From assembly GCA_030430835.1 (NCBI GenBank), contig JAUIKJ010000169.1:1-6625 (forward strand): 6,625 nt of DNA, in the 5' to 3' direction. Below are positions 1 to 6,032 of the stretch, piece by piece. Every line of letters begins with the position of its first letter. The first letter of the stretch is position 1. The stretch is from Candidatus Hydrogenedentota bacterium (GTDB lineage: Bacteria; Hydrogenedentota; Hydrogenedentia; Hydrogenedentales; JAEUWI01). The notes beneath the pieces are model-generated. The model was not told where the DNA came from. It ran no database searches and saw only the letters and a program-made list of their open reading frames with translations. The position numbers were made by a program, and so were the translations under genes.

Positions 1-58
1 CCGAAAGTGCGTTCCAGGGTCCAGCCAAACTAAGTCACGGCCGATGCGGAATCAAGGT

Positions 59-97
59 GCGGGCGTTGCCCGTCTCATTCGGACGGCCTCGGCCGTC
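59..97. other. Two tandem GC-rich hairpins upstream of ppnP
   Basis: Two inverted repeats lie close together in the non-coding leader. The first is CGGGC (60-64), loop GTT, GCCCG (68-72), with a possible G-T pair added at 59/73, followed by TCTCATTC. The second is a perfect 7-bp repeat, GACGGCC (82-88), TC, GGCCGTC (91-97), ending ten bases before the TTGACT of a possible promoter. They could be the terminator of a gene lying left of the window, an operator, or RNA structure. The T tract after the first is poor, so a Rho-independent terminator is only possible. No gene is supported in bases 1-166: short open stretches in two forward frames end at 110 and 133 and have no recognisable content. 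Confidence 0.35.
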
Positions 98-106
98 GCG
101 GCTACC

Positions 107-134
107 TTGACTCACCCGACCAGGCGCAGATGAT
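107..134 (+). promoter_or_regulatory. Weak sigma70-type promoter candidate for ppnP
   Basis: TTGACT (107-112) matches the -35 consensus at five of six positions. A -10 element could be GATGAT (129-134, 16-base spacing, four of six matches) or GATAGT (132-137, 19-base spacing). This is the only relatively AT-rich patch before ppnP and would give a leader of about 65 bases. The call rests on consensus matching by eye in GC-rich DNA, so it is tentative. Confidence 0.3.
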
Positions 135-192
135 AGTATAGGCGTTGTACCGTCCGGTGGCGGCTAGGTGCGCACCGGTGAACCCAACGCGT

Positions 193-196
193 GGAG
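193..196 (+). promoter_or_regulatory. Ribosome binding site of ppnP (decides the start)
   Basis: GGAG lies ten bases before the ATG at 207. It supports this ATG over the in-frame GTG at 168, which would add 13 residues that the PpnP family does not have. Confidence 0.6.
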
Positions 197-206
197 CAAT
201 CAGTAT

Positions 207-488
207 ATGGCAGAGGTCAATGAGTATTTCGGTGGTGCGGTCAAGTCGCTGGCCCTGGACGACAATGGCCGTGCGGCCACCGTGGGCGTGATGGAGCCGG
301 GATCCTACGAGTTTGGAACCTCCCAACACGAGACCATGCGGGTGCTGGTCGGGGTGCTTGAAGCGCAGCTTCCCGGCGAGACCGCGTTCACGGCCTACCC
401 GGCGGGCGCGACCTTTGAGATCGCGGCCAACGTGACGTTTCAGGTGCGGCTGGCCACACCGGTGGCCTATCTCTGCCACTACGACTGA
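207..488 (+). CDS. ppnP: Pyrimidine/purine nucleoside phosphorylase PpnP (YaiE/DUF1255)
   Basis: This is a 93-residue cytoplasmic cupin-fold protein, close to the 94 residues of E. coli PpnP (YaiE). The family splits purine and pyrimidine nucleosides with phosphate, releasing the base and (deoxy)ribose 1-phosphate. Family hallmarks are visible: NEYFGGAVKS at residues 5-14 (E. coli has NEYFSGKVKS), GRAATVGVMEPGSYEFGT at 21-38, the central beta strands with VLVGVLEAQLPG at 47-57, and the ending PVAYLCHYD. The ATG at 207 is preferred because GGAG sits ten bases upstream and the length then fits the family. An in-frame GTG at 168 would lengthen the protein to 106 residues. The stop is followed four bases later by the next ATG, suggesting coupled expression with the GH94-like gene. 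Family assignment is firm from sequence pattern; the substrate range in this organism is inferred. Confidence 0.93.
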   Translation: MAEVNEYFGGAVKSLALDDNGRAATVGVMEPGSYEFGTSQHETMRVLVGVLEAQLPGETAFTAYPAGATFEIAANVTFQVRLATPVAYLCHYD

Positions 489-492
489 TCGC

Positions 493-3024
493 ATGCGGGA
501 TTCGGACCGGCCCTGGCACGCGATACATCCGGACGCGACCGCTCCCGAAGCGTCGCCAGCAATGGGGGCGGGGGTATTTGGGCGCTGGGATGTGGACGAC
601 GCCGGCCGCGTCTGCTACGACTACGCGCCACCACCGGAGAAGGATGCGCCGCACGAGGACCATTGGCATCTCATTGGCGATGCGCGCACAAACGTCACTT
701 GCCATAACGCAGGCTATGTGCAGATCTACGACTGGCGTCGTGGGCCCAAGCTGTGGAACCGGTGGGCACCGGATCAGGGCAACTACGCCGGCGGCTTCGT
801 CTTCTTGCGCGCACATGGTGAGACCTTCCCGACGCTTCTGCCCTGGTTGCCCGAAGGCGCGACCATGGCACGCCGCTTCGGACAAGGCTACTACCAGAAG
901 ACTACCCGCTGGCGCGGGATCGTGATTGAAGAATGGCTTAGCGTATCGGGTGCCGTCGCGCATGATGTACGCATTCGCAACGAAGGGGATGCGCCCGTCG
1001 AACTTACCTTCACGCCCTATTGGCAGCCCAGCATTCATCAGATTGTCGTGGCGCCCATCATGACGAATGGACTCGACCGCCCCGTCGAAGCGCTGCGCGC
1101 GCGCTTTAACCGTAAGTTTCGCTATCGAATCGAATCGGAGGACGGGGGCTTTGTGCTGCACACCGAAAAGGTGCGGGGCGAAAAAACGGATCCGGAAACG
1201 CCGGCCTACGCGGATCACGCCCCCCACCCCCTGCATCTCACGGGCTTTTGTGCCTTTGGCTATCCGGAGGCGCCCGGGCCACGGGTTGCGGGGCCCTGCA
1301 TGCCCACGCCGGCGATGGCCGATGGCCCACGCAATGCCCGGGACCCGGGGCCGATCGCATCGTTTCTGCAGACTGCTGGACTTGCGCCGGGCGAGGCTAT
1401 CGGGCACCGCTGCGCGGTGGCGGTTGGAAAGGAAGGGGACGCCGTCGCGGCGCTAGACCTTGCGATGCCCGTGTCCGTCACGCTGCCGCCCGCGCCCGCC
1501 ATGGCCCGCGAATGCGCGTGGCACGCCAGCTACCTGCAAGCCGGTACGATGTACAGCGACTACTTCGGCGCGCACTTCGTCGATCAGGGGTCGGCCTATG
1601 GCTATCTTCAGGGTGGATCCGGCGCTCCGCGCGACTATGCGCTCTTTGTTCTCGCACTGGTATACCTGAATCCACCCCTCGCAAAAGAGTCCCTGCGTTT
1701 TCTCATTCGCAGCCAGAAGCGCCGCGACGGCGGATTCCCCTATGCCACCTTCGGCCACGGCAAGGCGAGCGGCGGCGGGGTACACAGCCTGTCGAGCGAT
1801 CTTGATCTCTTCGTGCTCTGGGCGCTCGCGGAATACCTGAACGTTACGCGCGACTTCGCGTTTCTCGACGAGGTTCATCCCTATTACCCGAAGGCCGACG
1901 GCAAGTCGGCGACCGTGATCGAACATGTGCGCGCGTCCTGGAAGCACCTCACCGGGAAGATTGGTCTCGGAAAGCACGGCCTGATTCGCTGTGGTACGGG
2001 CGACTGGAACGACGTTCTCATCGCCTATTCCAAGATTCCTCCGCTCACGATTCTGCGTGGCGAGTCTTCGCTCAACGCCGGACTTGCGACCGTGGCCCTG
2101 CCCGCGATGGCGGAGGCTTTGACGCATGTGGACCCGGATCTGGCGGATGCGATGCGCGCTTATGCCTTCGCGCAGGGCGAGGCCCTGCGGCAGATGTGGA
2201 CGGGCGAATGGGTCGCGCGTGGCTACGCGGGCTACGCGAACAAGCGAATCGGGGCGGACCGTATCTTTCTCGACACCCAGGCCTTTGGCGTTCTCGGCGG
2301 CGTGTGGGACCAAGCGCAGTGCGATACCCTCTTTGCCAACATCCAGCGCATCTGTGTGGACCCACAGCCGGCCGGTGCGCTGGCGCTCTATCCGCCGCAG
2401 CGTGGGCTCCTGCTGCAGCCCGGTTCTGATACGAACGGCGGCACCTGGTCCGCGGTGGATGGCTGGACCACCTGGGCGTGGATGCGGCACGACCCCGCCG
2501 CCGCATGGCGCTTCTTCCAGCACAGTAGCATGGCCACCCGTGCGGAGGCCTATCCGGACAACTGGTATGGCATCTGGTCCGGTCCAGACGCCTTCAACGC
2601 CCACTACCACCCGCGCCCCGCCGAAACCTTCAACTTCAATGCGACACCGATGGCGCTCTACCCCGTGATGAACATGAACCGCCACGCGCTGCCCCTGATC
2701 GATCTCTTCAAGTTTGCGGGATTCGGCGCGGACAACGGCGCTATCACGGTCGATCCGCGGTTCCCCTTCGACACCTTTGCCGTGGACACGGCGCTCATGG
2801 GTTGCAGCTATGCGCCGGATCGTTGCGAAGGGCACTACGTGCCCGTGGCCGCGGGGGAGTTTCGTTTTCGCATTGCGCCCCCCCGTGCACATTCTGGCTC
2901 GGCAGTACATTTGGAAGTTAATGGCCAGCGTGTGAGCCCGGATGTCCTCGGCGAATCCGTCGAGTTTGTGGTGTCCGCTCGATCCGGCGAAGCCATCACC
3001 TGGACCCTGCGCCCCGCGTCCTGA
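493..3024 (+). CDS. GH94-like (glycosyltransferase 36-type) carbohydrate-active enzyme
   Basis: This 843-residue protein has no signal peptide or membrane segment, so it is probably cytoplasmic. Its length and layout fit the GH94 / old GT36 family (cellobiose- and chitobiose-phosphorylase-like): a beta-sandwich N-terminal domain (about 28-330), an (alpha/alpha)6 helical barrel (about 340-770) and a small C-terminal beta region. Barrel landmarks are PRDY (379-382), HSLSSDLDLF (431-440), an EYL..T.D..FLDE segment just after it, GTGDWND (501-507), whose last Asp aligns with the general acid of GH94, FLDTQAFG (592-599), and NGGTWSAVDGW (648-658). In GH94 phosphorylases the last motif reads NGGQYTHA, with a His that binds phosphate; here that position is Ala654. 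A further segment, PDNWYGIWSGPD (688-699), replaces the usual GH94 motifs. The enzyme may therefore be a hydrolase or transglycosylase acting on beta-glucosides rather than a phosphorylase. The substrate is unknown. The ATG at 493 lacks an obvious Shine-Dalgarno sequence and lies four bases after the ppnP stop, consistent with reinitiation. Met24 (562) is an alternative start without better support. Confidence 0.8.
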   Translation: MRDSDRPWHAIHPDATAPEASPAMGAGVFGRWDVDDAGRVCYDYAPPPEKDAPHEDHWHLIGDARTNVTCHNAGYVQIYDWRRGPKLWNRWAPDQGNYAGGFVFLRAHGETFPTLLPWLPEGATMARRFGQGYYQKTTRWRGIVIEEWLSVSGAVAHDVRIRNEGDAPVELTFTPYWQPSIHQIVVAPIMTNGLDRPVEALRARFNRKFRYRIESEDGGFVLHTEKVRGEKTDPETPAYADHAPHPLHLTGFCAFGYPEAPGPRVAGPCMPTPAMADGPRNARDPGPIASFLQTAGLAPGEAIGHRCAVAVGKEGDAVAALDLAMPVSVTLPPAPAMARECAWHASYLQAGTMYSDYFGAHFVDQGSAYGYLQGGSGAPRDYALFVLALVYLNPPLAKESLRFLIRSQKRRDGGFPYATFGHGKASGGGVHSLSSDLDLFVLWALAEYLNVTRDFAFLDEVHPYYPKADGKSATVIEHVRASWKHLTGKIGLGKHGLIRCGTGDWNDVLIAYSKIPPLTILRGESSLNAGLATVALPAMAEALTHVDPDLADAMRAYAFAQGEALRQMWTGEWVARGYAGYANKRIGADRIFLDTQAFGVLGGVWDQAQCDTLFANIQRICVDPQPAGALALYPPQRGLLLQPGSDTNGGTWSAVDGWTTWAWMRHDPAAAWRFFQHSSMATRAEAYPDNWYGIWSGPDAFNAHYHPRPAETFNFNATPMALYPVMNMNRHALPLIDLFKFAGFGADNGAITVDPRFPFDTFAVDTALMGCSYAPDRCEGHYVPVAAGEFRFRIAPPRAHSGSAVHLEVNGQRVSPDVLGESVEFVVSARSGEAITWTLRPAS

Positions 3025-3046
3025 CTTGCAGGCCGTGGCCTGTAGG
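3025..3046 (+). other. Hairpin directly after the GH94-like gene
   Basis: The bases right after the TGA stop form an inverted repeat. The core CAGGCC (3029-3034), GT, GGCCTG (3037-3042) is perfect and can extend outward to ten pairs using two G-T wobbles. No T tract follows, so it is not a convincing intrinsic terminator. It could pause or process the transcript between the GH94-like and lactonase genes, or protect the 3' end. Confidence 0.35.
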
Positions 3047-3077
3047 CGTAGGCTCAACGGCGTTTCGTCATCACCCC

Positions 3078-3081
3078 GGAG
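3078..3081 (+). promoter_or_regulatory. Ribosome binding site of the lactonase gene
   Basis: GGAG lies ten bases before the ATG at 3092. It supports this start over the longer reading from 2942, which would overlap the upstream gene and bury the signal peptide behind 50 unlikely residues. Confidence 0.6.
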
Positions 3082-3091
3082 CACGACTGCC

Positions 3092-4258
3092 ATGAAATCC
3101 ATTGTTCGTCTCTACGCATACCTCGCCCTGTTGGGTGTTACCGCGTTTCCAGCCTTTGCCGTAGCGGCGGATCTACCCGAATCGTGGCGAATCTATATCG
3201 GCACCTACACCCGCGGCGACAGCGAGGGGATCTACCAGCTCTCCCTCGATGCCGAGCGTGGGGCCATCGAAGCGAAGGGTATTGCCGCCAAGACCGAGAA
3301 TCCATCCTTTCTTGCCCTGCACCCGCACAAGGCGGTGCTCTATGCCGCTGGGGAGATGTCGGATGGCGGTACGGTGAGCAGTTTTGCGGTCGATCCCGAA
3401 TCGGGCGTACTGGCGCCAATCAACGCGGAATCGTCGGGTGGATCTGGACCTTGCCACCTCTCCGTTGCGCCATCCGGTCAGCACGTTGCCGTCGCGAATT
3501 ATGGCGCGGGCAGCATTTCGCTCCTTCCGATAAGCGAAGCCGGTGCGCTGTCCACGGCGACAGCGACCATTCAGCACAGTGGCAGCAGTGTAAACGCCAA
3601 GCGACAGCAGGCCCCGCACGCCCATTCGGTGAACTTCGATCCTGCGGGGCGCTTTCTTTTCGCCGCCGACCTGGGTATCGACAAGATGATGATCTATCGC
3701 TACGGGATGGCGGACGGTTCGCTGGCCGCGAACGATCCCGCCTTTGTCGGGCTCGCACCGGGGGCCGGCCCCCGGCACTTCAGTTTTCACCCGTCCGGGA
3801 CCTACGCCTACGCCATCAACGAACTCGACTCGACGGTCACCGTTTTCGGTTACGACGCGACGGCGGGCAGGCTTGATGTGGTGCAGACCCTCGGCACGCT
3901 TCCAGTCGATTTCGAAGGCGCCAACACCACTGCGGAGATCCGGGTACATCCTTCGGGCAACTATGTGTATGCCTCAAATCGTGGGCACGACAGCATTGCC
4001 GTTTTCAGGGTCGATCCCGCCACGGGACGTCTGAGTGCGATCGGTCATACGTCGACCGAAGGCAAGACGCCACGAAACTTCAACCTCGATCCCGCCGGAC
4101 GCTTTCTGGTCGCCGCGAACCAGAATTCGGACACGGTTGTTGTGCTGGCCATTGACCCATCGGACGGCACGCTTCGTTCCACCGGCCATCACATCGCGCT
4201 ACCCATGCCGGTCTGCGTGACCTTCGTGCCCGCGGACCATCCAGCGGCGAACGAGTAG
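3092..4258 (+). CDS. Exported lactonase, 6-phosphogluconolactonase (Pgl/YbhE-type) family
   Basis: This 388-residue protein begins with a Sec signal peptide: basic start MKSIVR, a hydrophobic stretch, and probable cleavage after AVA at residues 23-25. It is thus expected in the periplasm or outside. The mature part is a seven-bladed beta-propeller of the lactonase family (Pfam Lactonase). It opens with YIGTYTRGDSEGIY (35-48) and shows recurring blade motifs such as APSGQHVAVANYG (126-138), DPAGRFLFAADLG (183-195), HPSGTYAYAINEL (233-245), HPSGNYVYASNRG (286-298) and DPAGRFLVAANQN (333-345). His178, Arg228 (in GPRH), Glu282 and Arg297 fall in the family's most conserved segments and are the likely catalytic set, by analogy with related lactonizing enzymes. 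E. coli Pgl hydrolyses 6-phosphogluconolactone in the cytoplasm. With a signal peptide the substrate here is more likely an unphosphorylated sugar or other lactone, which is inference. The ATG at 3092 has a GGAG site. The gene follows the GH94-like gene by 67 bases. Confidence 0.88.
   Translation: MKSIVRLYAYLALLGVTAFPAFAVAADLPESWRIYIGTYTRGDSEGIYQLSLDAERGAIEAKGIAAKTENPSFLALHPHKAVLYAAGEMSDGGTVSSFAVDPESGVLAPINAESSGGSGPCHLSVAPSGQHVAVANYGAGSISLLPISEAGALSTATATIQHSGSSVNAKRQQAPHAHSVNFDPAGRFLFAADLGIDKMMIYRYGMADGSLAANDPAFVGLAPGAGPRHFSFHPSGTYAYAINELDSTVTVFGYDATAGRLDVVQTLGTLPVDFEGANTTAEIRVHPSGNYVYASNRGHDSIAVFRVDPATGRLSAIGHTSTEGKTPRNFNLDPAGRFLVAANQNSDTVVVLAIDPSDGTLRSTGHHIALPMPVCVTFVPADHPAANE
3758..3775. 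repeat. 18-bp perfect all-GC palindrome inside the lactonase gene
   Basis: CCGGGGGCCGGCCCCCGG reads the same on both strands and encodes the GAGPR of a conserved lactonase segment (residues 224-228). It can form a strong hairpin. The protein constraint together with GC-rich codon choice may explain it without any separate function. Confidence 0.6.
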
Positions 4259-4259
4259 A

Positions 4260-5906
4260 CTAGATTTTGCCCGGCGCACAGAGGCAGGAACTGGTCGGCC
4301 GTTCCGTGACCCGCTGCCAAGCGCGGTCGAGGGCTTTGGCGTATTGCGCCGCCTCCTCGTCCCGCGCCTGTGCCGCGAGGGCCTGTTGCAACCCGAGTAG
4401 GGACCAGCCGTTGCCCGGATGGTCTTCCTGGTCCTCGCGATAAAGCGACTCCGCGCGCGCGTACTCGCCCGCCTCCATCAGCAGTGCGCCCATCGCATGA
4501 CGCACCGGGATCATCCAGCCCGGCGGTTCGTCATAGGCCAGTTTGTCCTCGGCGGCGATCGCGGCTTCCAGCGCGGTCCACGCATCCTGCAGTCGTCCCT
4601 CCCGGTAGGCCAGTTCGCCCGCGAGCATGGCGTGTGCGATCGGCAGCACATCCGAGATCTTGTTCGAGAAGACATACCAGCCGTCGGGGATTGCCTGGGT
4701 CTGGCGCTCAAACCGGGCAATTTCCCGTTTTGCCTTGCGCGTCTGGCCCAGGGCGGCGTGGGCAATCCCGCGCGCATAGTGGTGCACCGCCAGCATCACC
4801 GGCCGTTTCTTGGGCGGTGCTTTCTCGGCGAGCACTTCCTCCCACTTCCCGAAGCGTATGAACACGTGATAGGTCGTCGGGACAATACCCTCTACCAGGA
4901 AGGCGAACTGATCCAGCGCCGGCTCCGGGAAGGCCGTCTCCAGACGGCGCGCCGCGGCCAGTGCGATCTCATATTGCCCCTCCATCATCGCGGCAAAGGC
5001 GAGGAAGTGCAGGTTGTGTCCATGATAGATATAGTACGCGCCCGGGTCCGTGCCCACCGTGAAGAAGGTATCGTCTGCCGCCACCGCGCGTTCGTTCACC
5101 TTCACCGCGTCTGCATAGCGGCCCACACGGGCGTAGAGGTGCGAGGGCATGTGCTGCAGGTGGCCCGCGCCCGGCACGCGCTCCACCAGATCGTCGGCGG
5201 CTTTCTCCGCCTTCTCCGGCGCGGGGCCCGCTTCCATCGCGTGGATGTACAAGTGGCACAACTGCGGATGCGCCGGGCGCAAGGCCAGGGCCCGTTCAAG
5301 AACGTCGACGATTTCCGCGGCGCGCAGGTGGGGTTCCTTCGCCTCCGTCCAATAGTTCCAGGGTTGCAGGTTCATCATCGACTCGACGTACATCGCGGCC
5401 ACGTCGGGGTTGTTGGGATATGCCGCGTAGACCTCGCTCATGGCGGTCGCGAAGGCCTCGTCATAGGGTCGCTGCTCGGGGGGCGCGGGCCATGCCGTGC
5501 GCGCCGCCACTGCCTTCACCAGCATCGCCTCCAGTTCCGTTTCCTCATCCAGCCGAGCAAGCGCCTTCTGGACCGCATCGTGCGATGCCTGCCATTGCGC
5601 ATCGGTCATCACCGGCATATTGATGTGCATTCCGTGGGCATAGGCCACGCCCCACCAGGGCATGGCCGCCTCCGGATCCCGTGCCGCGGCCTCGCGGAAG
5701 GAGCGGATTGCTTCGCCATGGTTGAAGCCATACATCAGAACCAGCCCCTGGTTGAACCAGGCCTGGGCCTCCGGGGAATCCGTTGTAATCTCAAAGTGAT
5801 AGGTGTCCAGCCCGGGGAGCAGTTTTGATCCCGTCGGGTTGGCCATGGCCGCGGTGGCGCCGATCATCGACACCGTCAGTGCGATAGTGCGCAAGAAACC
5901 ATTCAT
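4260..5906 (-). CDS. Exported TPR-repeat protein with conserved histidines, function unknown
   Basis: This 548-residue protein has a Sec signal peptide (hydrophobic residues about 4-20, probable cleavage after AMA at 20-22), so it is probably periplasmic. The body is helical with several tetratricopeptide repeats, clearest at about 47-80 (WFNQGLVLMYGFNHGEAIRSF), 255-280, 296-327, 424-455 and 466-497. It resembles a widespread uncharacterised family of secreted TPR proteins marked by GFNH.EAIRSF, a WWG.AY segment and a histidine-rich middle: CHLYIHAMEAGP (217-228), AGHLQHMPSHLYARVG (247-262) and YHGHNLHF (294-301). The histidines suggest metal or heme binding, but this is inference. The C-terminus contains a CLC (541-543). 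The start at 5906 is chosen because an AGGGAG site lies seven bases upstream and it places the signal peptide at the N-terminus. A longer in-frame reading from 5990 adds 28 residues without hydrophobic character. Its stop is one base from the lactonase stop on the other strand. Confidence 0.85.
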   Translation of the reverse strand: MNGFLRTIALTVSMIGATAAMANPTGSKLLPGLDTYHFEITTDSPEAQAWFNQGLVLMYGFNHGEAIRSFREAAARDPEAAMPWWGVAYAHGMHINMPVMTDAQWQASHDAVQKALARLDEETELEAMLVKAVAARTAWPAPPEQRPYDEAFATAMSEVYAAYPNNPDVAAMYVESMMNLQPWNYWTEAKEPHLRAAEIVDVLERALALRPAHPQLCHLYIHAMEAGPAPEKAEKAADDLVERVPGAGHLQHMPSHLYARVGRYADAVKVNERAVAADDTFFTVGTDPGAYYIYHGHNLHFLAFAAMMEGQYEIALAAARRLETAFPEPALDQFAFLVEGIVPTTYHVFIRFGKWEEVLAEKAPPKKRPVMLAVHHYARGIAHAALGQTRKAKREIARFERQTQAIPDGWYVFSNKISDVLPIAHAMLAGELAYREGRLQDAWTALEAAIAAEDKLAYDEPPGWMIPVRHAMGALLMEAGEYARAESLYREDQEDHPGNGWSLLGLQQALAAQARDEEAAQYAKALDRAWQRVTERPTSSCLCAPGKI

Positions 5907-5913
5907 GGTTCGT

Positions 5914-5919
5914 CTCCCT
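5914..5919 (-). promoter_or_regulatory. Strong ribosome binding site of the TPR gene (decides the start)
   Basis: On the minus strand AGGGAG lies seven bases before the ATG at 5906. It is the best Shine-Dalgarno match in the window and fixes the start at the signal-peptide methionine. Confidence 0.75.
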
Positions 5920-5969
5920 GGGTGGATTGATCTCACTACGGCGTCGTGCGGGACACCGCTGCGGTCACA

Positions 5970-5985
5970 CATGGTGTACGCCATG
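5970..5985. promoter_or_regulatory. Dyad symmetry in the leader of the TPR gene, possible operator
   Basis: CATGG (5970-5974), six bases, CCATG (5981-5985) forms a perfect 5-bp dyad. It sits about 7-22 bases downstream of the transcription start predicted from the promoter at 5999-6027. This is a usual place for a repressor site; it could also be a small RNA hairpin. The arms are short, so chance is possible. Confidence 0.3.
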
Positions 5986-5998
5986 CGCACTGCCTACC

Positions 5999-6027
5999 AT
6001 CATAGGGCGGAATCTGAATCTGCGCAA
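5999..6027 (-). promoter_or_regulatory. Sigma70-type promoter of the TPR gene
   Basis: Read on the minus strand, TTGCGC (6027-6022) and TATGAT (6004-5999) are separated by exactly 17 bases. The -10 element matches consensus at five of six positions and the -35 at three of six. Transcription would begin near 5992, giving a leader of about 85 bases. It lies in the 126-base gap between the membrane-protein gene and the TPR gene, so the TPR gene can be expressed on its own. Confidence 0.55.
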
Positions 6028-6032
6028 GACCC

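Noticed and set aside
2..133. 3' end of an upstream gene in a forward frame
   Set aside because: The 43-codon open stretch has no recognisable content, and two forward frames are equally open as expected for GC-rich DNA.
168..206. GTG start giving a longer PpnP
   Set aside because: The extra 13 residues are absent from known PpnP proteins and the ATG at 207 has its own GGAG site.
3026..3054. Promoter between the GH94-like and lactonase genes (TTGCAG, 17 bases, TAGGCT)
   Set aside because: Both elements match consensus at only three of six positions and overlap the hairpin, so it is too weak to call.
1453..3102. A 549-codon open frame on the minus strand opposite the GH94-like gene (and 339 codons at 388-1407)
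   Set aside because: The translations are rich in Arg, Gly and His and lack recognisable domains. Such antisense frames are expected opposite GC-rich codons, and the plus-strand protein is clearly conserved.
4287..4305. GGAAC / GTTCC inverted repeat as terminator for the lactonase transcript
   Set aside because: The stem is only five base pairs with a nine-base loop and no T tract, and lies within the TPR coding region.
4419..5828. A 469-codon open frame on the plus strand opposite the TPR gene
   Set aside because: It mirrors the codon bias of the TPR gene, has no signal peptide or family motif, and is full of Arg and His. It is treated as a shadow.
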